A stretch of DNA of 64,000 nt from assembly GCA_947846985.1 (NCBI GenBank), contig CANTUZ010000007.1, forward strand, positions 31,872,355 through 31,936,354, written 5' to 3'. Positions 53,628 through 64,000 of the stretch are shown here, in pieces. This DNA is from Fratercula arctica. Its lineage: Eukaryota > Chordata > Aves > Charadriiformes > Alcidae. Position 1 is the first letter of the stretch. Every line of letters begins with the position of its first letter. The notes below the pieces were generated by a model. That model was not told the DNA's origin. It worked only from the letters and a program-made list of their open reading frames with translations, and made no database searches. The translations under genes were made by a program, and so were the position numbers.

Positions 53628-53860
53628 TAGTCACACACTGCTCACACTATTCACACACTGCTCAAACAATTAGACACGACTCACAAGCTTTTCACACACT
53701 ACTCAGACACTGCTAACACACTGCTCACACTGTATTCGCACACAGCCCACACTACTCACAGTATTCACACTCTTTTAACACACTCCTCACTACTCAGACA
53801 CTACTCAATCACTGCTCTCACACACTGCTCTACTCACACAGTGCTCTCAGTACTCACATT
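53628..53860 (+). repeat. degenerate tandem array of CACACACTGCTC / CACACTACTC units
   Basis: Some 230 bases repeat variants of CTCACACACTG and CTCACACTACT with a period near 10-13 bases, interrupted by short non-repeat pieces. The G-poor, CA-rich strand is uniform and the array ends sharply at CTCACATTTCTAG. Confidence 0.8.
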
Positions 53861-54178
53861 TCTAGAATTCAATGTGAATACAAACTTGATCATTTTAAAT
53901 GGTAAATGAAAGGCAAAGCAGGAAAATGAGGTAAACACCACCATTCATAATGTTTAACTTCAATCGACATCAGTTGGAAAAGCAAAGGCCTTGTTCTTTC
54001 TCTTTTTAGCTCCTTTCCTGACTTTGATGAGGCTGAGCTAATTATTATCTTTTAAAACTAAATGCTGGCTCTGAGGTCAATTATCCCTTCAAAAGCAATG
54101 AAAAATCAATTTGCTGAAATGCCAGAAATTAAAGCTCTTTGAAGCTGGTTTATCTGCACATGTGATTACACTTTTAGC

Positions 54179-54196
54179 AAAAAAAAAAAAAAAAAA
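54179..54196 (+). repeat. poly-A tract (18)
   Basis: A homopolymer in an intron, no element recognised. Confidence 0.88.
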
Positions 54197-56187
54197 GGCA
54201 AGCAAAAAAGCAACTTCTTATGGTCGTGTCTTATCAAAAAGTTTTGACATCTAAAGTTTAGTCAAAATAAAAATAAAGTTTTAGTGGCTGGCAATTTAGT
54301 AACTCCTCCTGTGAATTTAAATTATAAATATATATATATTTTCCCTACAAATGACATTATATTTCTAAAATGAATTAGAATTACAGTGAAAAGTGGATTA
54401 ATTATAGCATGAGTAATTCAATCTATAAACAAAATCTATTGCAACATAATCAAGATGGATCGTTCATACGTTTCAGGACCCAAGATACACATGTAGTTAT
54501 TTTTAGACTTCTAAATGCTGCCAATAGCATTAATATAAATAAGCAAACAAATTTTAAGTTTAATTTGCATTAGACTTGTCTTCACAAATTGTGACACACA
54601 AATCATCAGGCTTTCCATGGGTTTGCACTGTCTAAAAACTGAGTGACAAAAACTGCATGATGCAGGACTACTCAATATATGTATATAAATCAAGTAGAAC
54701 GAAATATCACATATGAAGCCTAGCCATATGGGCCAGCACACCGCTGATGTATGCCAGCAAGCATTTGCATCTTTGGCTAGCTGCACAGTGCTAATTTTAT
54801 GTTCCTTGGGTGTCAGCATTACTTAATTTCAATATTAGCTTTATAAAATCTAAACTTGTAATTTATCCAGCTATACGTTGTTAAACAGATCCAAGACTGA
54901 ATGAAAACAGTGTGACTAAAACTCTACATGAAAAACAGAAGAAATGGGTCTTATTATGAAGTCTGTCATAGTAATTAGATTGCAGCAGTTGAAGTCAATT
55001 TATTTTCTTCGAATTTATAATTATAAATTGCAAGTTAAGTAACAAGAAGGATATTTAGAAGCTACTTTGTTATTCTTGTCACATTGTTTAGTTTTTCTAT
55101 GATCACTCATCCTGATTTATGTGCTGCAGCATTTCTGTGTGCTTTTGGTTCAGATTTGCCTAACACTTCTGGGACTACAATGAAAAAGATATTTAATACA
55201 TTTTTCTTGGTCTCTTCTATATTTTTACAGGTGCTTACCTGCTCCTAATACAATTCTTTCAGGATTTTTTTTTCATAAAAGAACATCCTCACGCAACAGT
55301 CATTTGGAGTGTTAACTAACTTTTTTTTCTTAATATTGTCAAGTCATCTGTCCCCTTCTGTTCATGTACCAAAATCTATTTGCTTCTTTCCACAATTTCT
55401 CCCTTCTTAGTGATAGTCCTGTCAGTAATTACTGCTAGCTTTGAAAACTTTCTACTTAATCAAAAATTATTCTACAACCTTTCTGATATCAAATACAATA
55501 TTTTAAGTTATCTTTCTCCATTACACGTTTTTTTACATGCACCCATACTGCTGATATTGTAACTATTTTAAAATTTATTATTTTACAATATATTTTACTG
55601 AATTGCTTCGACATACAGAAGCTACTCATTTTCTATGAGTTAATCCTAGGACAGGCATCATCTCCAAAAGTCTAATTTTTCTAACATTCTTTTAAAATTA
55701 ATTTGGTAATTAGAACAAACAAAAAAAAAATCACACAAAAAAAATTTACTGTCCATTCTAAGAAGAAAACAAACAACTCTTAGCAAAACAGTGTTCAGCA
55801 CTGTATGACAATATTTACTCACTGCATAAAGGAAGCTGAGTGCACATATTAAGGGCTTCCCAGATAACAACTATGCTTATCAGTAACTGCAATTTTGTGA
55901 CTACTTTGGTCAATATAAACACCTGAGGCAGATTTTTTTTCCCCTCTTCTCTTATGTGAGAAAAATGCACTTCATATAAAGGAAAACACTTTGGTGCCAG
56001 AGAAAACATATGTATGAACACTATTAGAAAGGTGTATTGGAAGAACCATTGAGAACTGAAGTTCACGATTTTCAATTTTTTATATTGTTAGTTATTAGTT
56101 ATATTTTTCTATGTCTATTTTCAAGGGTCAAGGGTTTTAAGTTTTTACAAAAGTAATATGACGTACAAATAAAGAAAAAAGTATTCA

Positions 56188-56379
<192 letters not shown>

Positions 56380-56946
56380 TCAATATTTGTAGGAAACAAA
56401 TAAATGATGTTTGCATGATAATGAAAATAGTTTGTTTATTCCAGTCTAAGGACATAACATTTGAACTGACTGGAAGGAACCATAGTCAATTAACATTTGC
56501 AAATCTAAGTTAAACAAATATGTATCAAGACCTATTATAAACAGCATATTTTTCTCACTTAATGCCTTTTTTTCATTCCAAATTTTTTTGACCAAATTCA
56601 ACACAGAACATCAGCATAAAAGGTCCTTCCTATTCAGTATTTGAAATAGTTAACATGACCTCTTTTTATGACTAGTGATATAAAAGAAGTATCAAAACTG
56701 AAACCATGAACAGGAATAGTCTTTAAACTTAAATGCCCCATCTTCATAGAGTTACTGATTCAATAAAAAATGAAACCATAGCCTAACTCAGAAAATAGAT
56801 GACCCAGTGCTCATATTGCCAATTTATGGAGAAAAATGATCTTGGTGACCTAACAGGAGCTTTGTAATTAGTCCAGCAAGAATTCTGCTTCAAGGAGGCA
56901 ATGGACATGATAGACAGACAACCTAAGTAGGTATCTATCTAGTTGT

Positions 56947-56978
56947 ACACACACATACACACGCACATACACACACAG
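56947..56978 (+). repeat. interrupted AC microsatellite
   Basis: ACACAC units broken by AT and GC pairs. Confidence 0.85.
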
Positions 56979-57258
56979 CGCCTTAAATGTCAGTGAGACT
57001 CAATTGCTTGTATTCTTGCCTCTCAGAAGCAAGGTCATAGCTTCACATCTCTCCATATAGTATGGTTATCCATCAAATTTTGAAATCTAATTAATCTAAT
57101 TGGTACATTGTACTGCTGATTCATTATCCCTTCAATAATTCTGTGTCACCCTGTGCTGTCAAAAGGGAAGTTTAGAGCCCCCAGCAATAAAAAAAATAAC
57201 ATATTGTTCACAGAAACCGATTGCAGAACAGTAATGAAAATTTTCAGGCTAAGTGTTT

Positions 57259-57275
57259 ACACACACACACACACA
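57259..57275 (+). repeat. AC microsatellite
   Basis: An uninterrupted AC run just upstream of the CR1 fragment at 57.3 kb. Confidence 0.88.
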
Positions 57276-57299
57276 AAGAAAAGGTAAAAATACTACAAA

Positions 57300-57600
57300 G
57301 TTAAGATCATATCACTCTCTACAAATACCTAAATTGGAAGGGTACAGAGAAGAGGTAGCCAAACTCTTTTTGAAAGTGCACAGTGAGAGCATGAGAAGCA
57401 AGGAACACAAGTTGGAACTCAATTAAAAAAAAGTAAATAATTTTTTATTTATTTTTTTTTTCCCAGTTTTATCACTAAGATGATCAAACACTGGAAAAGG
57501 TTGGCAAGGCTGTGGAATTTCTGACTTGGAGATGATCAAAACTTGACTGGATAAGGCCCTGAGTAACCTGCTCTAGCTGGATCTGGTTTGATTTTTCATC
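57300..57600 (+). mobile_element. old CR1 LINE fragment, ORF2 end and 3' UTR
   Basis: Segments such as CTCTACAAATACCTAAATTGG, AGAGAAGAGGTAGCCAAACT and CAAGTTGGAACTCAA follow the CR1 ORF2 C-terminal coding sequence, and TGATCAAACACTGGAAAAGG and GGATAAGGCCCTGAGTAACC follow the distal ORF and 3' UTR. A T-rich insertion splits the copy near 57.43-57.46 kb. It is strongly diverged, so an old insertion. Confidence 0.75.
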
Positions 57601-58772
57601 CTTCTACCTTAATGTAAAATAATTCCATTTCAGCAAGTTTTAACTTTATTTAAACCTTAAAAGTAAAGACTGGCTAAAACTGATGAGGACACTTTATTCT
57701 GCCATATAGGAAACTCCATTTCGGATTCTACTCATTATGACTACTTGTTCTCTTAAATGAGACTGCATTATAAGCTGTTTCGTTTGTAAATAACAAAGAT
57801 GTCCAAACTGAATCTTGGAAGTTTTGGAATCACTTCAATAAAATGTGATTAGTTGGAAGAAATCAGTTTCTGGGTTGGCTTAATTTTATCAGTGTTTGCT
57901 ATTGTATTGTTTCTCTAGTACCTTCAGCTGTTACTGACAAACATCTGAATCTCTCTTTGCCAACTGAAAGCCATAAACAACAGCACTAGATCATGAAAGC
58001 TTCTGACGGTTCTCACTGAGAATGGGACGTTGAGTCTTCATTAAAAATCTTAAATGGATATTTAAATCCATCTATGGATATGTGTAATATGTGTTACACT
58101 GGATTTACACAATGAACTTTTAGTCAGAATTTTACACAACATTGCTGCATCCATGACAGAAGTCTGTTATTTTCAAACACAGTAGACTTCAGCAACACAT
58201 TTCCAGCCACACTTTTAATATCAATTTTAATATCACAGTTCTAACACTCTACTTGTTTTGACAAGATTCTTTCCCCACTTAACAAACCAAGAGACTAAGA
58301 TTTTTAAGCCCAAACCAGAACATAGTGCTAAACTTTTCACTAGATTTTATCACATATTTTTTCATAAAGTTCTTAGTCTCCTGTTAAGCTATGTGTATTT
58401 TTGGAAAAAAATCAAATTACAATTTTATCTCTTAACATATGCCATCTGAGAGACATAAAACCTGACTAATCACTAAGAATTACCCTACATTTTGCTATCT
58501 GATATTTCATCTGAGCTATTAAACTTTAAGAACAAAGTATATATAAATAAATAGTTTTAGAGAATGACTCATAGCCTTCAAATGATTCTAAATAGAGCTT
58601 TCATCCTTGTTTCCCCAAAAGAAAAATAATGGAAGAGTTTGTTTCTTGTTGACCATTACAGTAGCACTGTATTTCCTTGACATATCTGTATTACCTGAAA
58701 TCCTTGAAAGATTATATTCTATCTAAAAATATAAAAAATGTTACATTTATTTTTCATTTTATATAGTCCAGA

Positions 58773-58918
58773 ATGCAAGGTATTTTTTATATTTATGTAA
58801 ATACATATATATATATTTATATATATAACATATTTATCGTATATAAAATAATAGCTCCAAAAATACATAATATAAAAATACTATTATATATAATATATAT
58901 AGTATATAAATATATACT
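58773..58918. repeat. TA-rich low-complexity DNA
   Basis: Almost only A and T, with several TATATATA runs. The ORF at 58773-58958 is an artefact of it. Confidence 0.85.
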
Positions 58919-59429
58919 CAAAACAAGATTGAAAGTATTCTTAAAAAGAACCCCCTAAAAACAAACACCAATTCTGAAAATGGCTTTATTTAGTCTGTCA
59001 CCTATTCTAGAGGCCAGATATGTTCCCTACTTCACATCACTCTTTCAAACCTTGTTAACATTTTTCCCTAAAACCCCCCTGTCCTTGATATGCTGTCAGC
59101 TCTTGCCTACCCTTTTACAATAGATACTGCAGTGTGTAACACAGTGCATGAAGTTCAATCCAGCTCTCAGTTACTTTCTGTGGTAGGAAGATTTTTAAAG
59201 GACAATTTATCCTTTAACATGAAAAGACGCTAACACTTAGAAAAATATCGTTTCTAAAGGACAATCTGTGCCAACACTACTTTAGCCACTGGTGTGCTTC
59301 ATCCCCAACCCCATCCTCATTTTCCTTTTTATAATCAGCATTTGTAATGAGAAAGACTAGAATCTCCCGGCATACTTTAAGCAATACTGGCACAGGTTAG
59401 CAGAATTCCTCAAAAGTTTAAATTGCTCA

Positions 59430-59491
59430 TACACACATATATGTGTATGTGTGTGTATATATATGTGTGTGTGTGTGTTTATATATATATG
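59430..59491. repeat. compound AC/AT/GT microsatellite
   Basis: ACACACATATATGTGTATGT followed by TG and TA runs. Alternating purine-pyrimidine over about 60 bases and partly self-complementary. Confidence 0.88.
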
Positions 59492-62400
59492 CAAAGTAGT
59501 CTATGAATATAAACAAAAGGCTTTTAAGCAGTTCACTTTCATAAAATTTCCAGTGCAAATGAAAATCGTCTACTCTGGCTTGTAAGAAATGTCCAAAATT
59601 GCAAAACTTAGTCATTTAGAGAGCTGTTAATTCTGTCAACCCAGAAAAAGCGCACAAGTATTCACAGTCTGAATTAGGCAAAAGAGCTGGACCTTGCTTT
59701 CAATTTATTGGGCTATTGGCTTTCTTTTTATTCATCATTGTTTCATTCCGTTTCCACTAAAATAAGCATTTTTTTATGGTTAATAAGCTTAAAAAAAATA
59801 GAAATACATTCTGAAAAATTTTCTGTCAGATCACGTAAGTTCCAGGCAAATACTGATTTAATATTGCAGTTGAAGAACTGAAGCAGCAAGCATCTTTTTC
59901 CCAACCCCAGATATGTATAGCTAAGTAGATCCTGTTGTGACAACTGCTAACACATCTGGAACTGTTAGAAACAGTTATTTTGTTTACAATTATTTTCTAT
60001 TTTATCTGTGGCTTAAAGCAGTCACATTGATTCAGCATATTCAAGAGTCATATACTTCTGTAATAATGTATTTTTACATAAGCATAATCTTTAATTAACT
60101 TTTAAACTAATCTATTAAAAGAGGATTCACATATCCGCTATTTTGATCCTACTAACTTGTCATAAAATCTGATGGAAATGAAGATACGCTCTTGTAAGCT
60201 AATTATTCTCATATAACTCTTTACACAAACTGCTTGCAAACTATTTCATGGATTTCAGCCATATGAGTTGTCAAAGTAAAATAACAAAAACATCAGACTA
60301 AATAAGACGACTATTTTGTCAGTGGGTTTCACAGACAGAAAGCACATAAACAAGGGAAATTCCAAATCTTGGAATCCATCCTAGGCTCTGGATGGGAGAC
60401 TTTCAGTGGGAAGTGGCGTTTTTTTTTTCCCCCTGTTGTCTCCCACCTCCCTCTGTCTTCTGGTCCTTACTCATCAACACAAATGGCTATCCCTCTCAAA
60501 GGAGTTTTCTTGTCTATTAACTCTCCATGACACGAGCTTCTTACCCTGCTGCCCACCAGCCCTAGTCTCTCCTGTGTTCAGTGCCCAACACCCAAGCTTC
60601 CTACAAGCTTTTTCCTCCACACATCCAGTCCCAGAATCAGTATCCAGACAGAAGAGATGGAACTAATCTGCTTCAAGAGTGATACCCACAGAATATTTAG
60701 TCACTTCAAAGTAACCAAGAAACGTGCATAGGTTTGGCAGATATGACAGAGAACCTTCGGGAGTGGCAACAAAAAGATGGGCATCTAAAATGGCACCAGA
60801 CATCTACATCTATGCAACCAAGTCCTGCTTGTAGAGGTTTCTCCTACCTCCTTCCTTCCACTTTCCATTGTAGCCCTCTCCACCTGTTTGTCTTCCTTTC
60901 TTCCGGCTCATGAAAATCCATTTTCCTTGTCTAACCAGTTCCAGGGCTTTCCTACCTTATCCTTCACTATCACATCCTATTCTGTTCTTTCTACCCAACT
61001 AATTCAGTCATCCCCTCCTCAATTCCTGATCTTCTGTCCTCTTATTGATCTATTTTCTGCCCTTCCAAGCAGAATTTTACTGCAGTCCTTTTTCAAAATG
61101 TTTTCTCTTATTTTTTTCAAGTATGGGTCTTTATTCTGATTCTTGTTTCTTCTCGAATCCTATCAATGATCTCAGAGCACAGAAGAATGACAAACTATAC
61201 CCCTATCCCTGGGCAAGAGTTGAGTATTCTCATTCACTCTGTGAAGATGGCTCAGACTAGTCAACAGTTAGGGGGTTAGAAGTAATAATAACTGTGATAT
61301 GTCAGATATGAAACTCCAAAGAATTATACCAATATATGAGATATGCTACAGAACAAGGAAATACTGCACAGGCTATTATATCAAGAACCTGACTGTTCCT
61401 GAGTAACTCTGACATTGTCACACCTAATGAGAGAGTGACTTAGTTTTTTAATTAAAATCTGACCTTTGAAAACATATGGGAAGGAATTAGCCATTTAAAA
61501 TCCCATTTTAAAGAGACTATTCCCCAGAAAATGGTGATTCCAGTTATAAGTGGAATTTCCTAGAAAAATTTCTTGCAGAGTCATCTGGTTAATTACCCAG
61601 GATATAATCACAACAATGTATTTTTAAGTGTGAACAATTATTCCCAGGTTAATTCATGGGTATTTCAGACAATGTTTGAAAAGCTCTGAATTTTGCAATG
61701 AGACTAAACTCTCTTAGTATGAGCATTTCTGGCTCATACTTTCAACACTTCCAACTGTAGGCCACTATTCCTTTTTGGAGAACAATGACCTATTACCAGA
61801 TGATTCATGTTTTCATACCACTTCTTTCCTAGAATATGACAAAATACTTCTGCATGGAAAATTCAGATATTTAAAACTACAATAAAATGGATGTGTCTCA
61901 ACAGCACTTCTACAGGGAGAAGAGTTCTGGCTCTACTTTTATAACACAATGAAACACCAATAGCGAAGATGCAGGTCTGTATTGCTACAAACTACCAGGG
62001 AACTGTTACACCCCTTGATCTTTTGCCCCAAATATAAAATGGTTCTTTAACCTTGTTTTAACTGTCAAATTTGGACAGAGGTGTGTAAATTTCTTTACTG
62101 CTACATAGCATAATAGCAGTTTTATGTATTTATCTGAGCCATCTAACTCAAAGGAGAGTTTATTCTTCTTATAATCCTTTTACTAAATTCTACCTAAATA
62201 CAAACCTATGAACAACAAAAAAGGTAGGCTATGAGAACCTTTATATATCAAGCATGAATGGAACTTTGTCAAGTTTCTTTAGGCCTTTAAAAATAATGTG
62301 AAATAATTAGATTAACATCCTAACAGTTTTAGGACAGCTATGTGTATTTCCACAAAAAAACCCTGCCTTCATGTTCTACTTTATCTTCTTGCATTTTCTT

Positions 62401-64000
62401 GCACTTCCTTTCTTGTAAAAATGGAAAAGATTGGCTTGCATCACCTTAAATTAAAATTTTGACATAAAGAGAGATATTATTTGAAAGGGTAGCTGTACAT
62501 TAGATGAATAATCCTTAATAAAGAAGGATCTTTGCATCTGACAGCTTGTCTGTTTGGTTTTGGTTTGGTTTTTTTTTTTCCTCCAATGATACACAGCTGG
62601 TCTTATAAAAATGTTTATTCCCACAATCTTTGATTCCATTAGATTCTTAAATGAATCAGGAAAAGTTCCCTCTGCAGAAAAATTAACAAAGCTGTGGATA
62701 TAAGCAGTGTATATCTTAATTAAAGTATGACTGATAGCACTCTTTCTATTAGCAGTAGGAAGCTCAGATACAAGAGAAAGCAATGACAACAAAAAAGTGA
62801 AAGAAAGAGGAATACAAGTGATACTGCGTTCCAGAAGCAAAACATTCCTCAGGCATCAGAAAATACAAAAACAAACAATAAAAACCCAACAGCCTGCCTG
62901 TTTAGAATCTCCTGCTTGAGTAATCATTAATCTCATCAAAGAAGATTAAAGTTGCATGTTACACAGAAGTACCTTTAAATATACAGCACATCAAGTGCAG
63001 AAGATTAAAAAAAATTAAAAATGTGGAGTCCAAAATAATACTGGCTGTAATACACACACACAAAAAAATAATGTTCCACTACTGTCAATCCCTGATCATG
63101 CAAGAGTAGTAGGAGAAAAAAAACCACCCAAACCTCAAAAACCTCTCCACACTCCCATCTTATGGATGGTCTCCATATCCATCATCTCAAATGAAACACT
63201 GGTTCCCTTAGTCTGCCTTTGTTTATCTGACAGCAAAACTGCTCCAAAGCTGGACTTAGTCTGAGCTAATTAACAGTAAGGTTTGAATAGCCTTTCACCT
63301 ACCTTCAGCCTCAAGGACTTAGTAGGAAGCTTAGAAGCTGCACCTCTTCCCCTGCAAACAGTAACACAAACTCTTGTCTCGAGCCTATTGCTTATGCTGG
63401 GTCCATCAAGCCAAGAAATTGAAAGTAGGTGCTGCTGCACCATCTTTGTCTAATCAATAAACAGAAATTCTGGGACCTCTAAATGCAGAACTTGGTTTAT
63501 GGACTTTTGAAACATAACAGATTCCAGAGGGGTAGATTTTTCAAATATCAAAAATCTTATACTGAGAAGTTATGCACTGTACCTAAAAATTAAAATCATA
63601 CCATAGTTTCATTTACCACAAATTATTGTAACTTCAGAAGAAAGTTTACCATGCAATGCAATGGAATGGAAACCCATCTTTCCCTAAGCAGAAAGAAAAG
63701 TAATTTGTAAAAAGCTTTGTAAGTAAAAAATTGATCCAATTTCCTTTGTCATGCTACAATTGACAATATAAATAACTCAAAGAATTGAAAAACTAAAAGC
63801 CAAGGAAGGGAATTTTCTTAAATCATGAAGTTCAAATTTTTTTATTCTCTTTCATAAAAACTTAGGCATGCATGTTCTCTTTCTGTCAATACGGTCAGAA
63901 CTGACAGTGGTTCTCACAGTCTAATACTTTTTTAGTGCAGGAGTTTATTTCAAGTTTGTCAAATTGGTAGTTTGAAACAAAGTTTTGCCTTCCTGACATC

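Noticed and set aside
53628..53860. CRISPR-like array
   Set aside because: Repeats are short, degenerate and without unique spacers of constant length, and the DNA is vertebrate.
63304..63355. Segment between good splice sites reading RGAASKLPTKSLRLK, faintly like a CNK N-terminal SRKLPN stretch
   Set aside because: It does not match any CNKSR2 exon expected just before the PDZ exon, and the similarity is too short.

Overview
This is a stretch of AT-rich vertebrate nuclear DNA, almost certainly from a bird. The avian call rests on several CR1 LINE copies, two of which keep the typical avian 3' end built from repeats of ATTCTATG, and on a block at about 12.54-12.88 kb that I recognise as an interspersed retrovirus-LTR type repeat of bird genomes. 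No prokaryotic-style gene cluster, long ORF, rRNA, tRNA or CRISPR array is present. Nearly all the short ORFs are chance ORFs in introns or fragments of repeats.

The window lies inside one large split gene on the minus strand. Seven exons can be identified by homology (as I recall the family sequences) and by splice sites, in transcript order from high to low coordinate: 56355-56296, 51275-51207 and 38654-38508 (together most of the PDZ domain), 30313-30180, 29589-29384, 24980-24894 and 23425-23180 (the linker typical of CNK2/CNK3). The product is a connector enhancer of kinase suppressor of Ras (CNK) protein, closest to CNKSR2. CNK proteins are scaffolds that hold Ras/Raf/MAPK and Rho-family signalling components at the membrane. 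The 5' part (SAM and CRIC domains, start of PDZ) must lie above 64,000, and the PH domain and C-terminus probably lie below position 1. Two microexons at 11280-11246 and 1723-1675 have strong splice sites, fit the phase, and may continue the reading frame.

The PDZ exons are almost identical to CNKSR2, but the linker exons are only about half conserved. This suggests a CNKSR2-like paralog or a fast-evolving copy rather than ordinary CNKSR2, which is strongly conserved in vertebrates. The phases agree for six successive exons and then fail at the seventh: the exon at 24894 ends in phase 1, but the only canonical acceptor before the next conserved coding block gives phase 0. A TG stands exactly where an AG would be needed. 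This may be a splice-site lesion, an unseen microexon, a rare noncanonical acceptor or a sequence error.

The rest is intron. It holds CR1 copies of different ages (9.0-9.5, 18.4, 32.6-33.1, 36.4-36.9, 51.9 and 57.3-57.6 kb), an LTR-like block, a G-rich minisatellite at 20.97-21.06 kb, a degenerate CACACTGCTC tandem array at 53.6-53.9 kb, dinucleotide microsatellites, poly-A tracts and several clean hairpins. I found no evidence of a novel multi-gene system. The most rewarding point to check is the identity and integrity of the CNKSR2-like gene.
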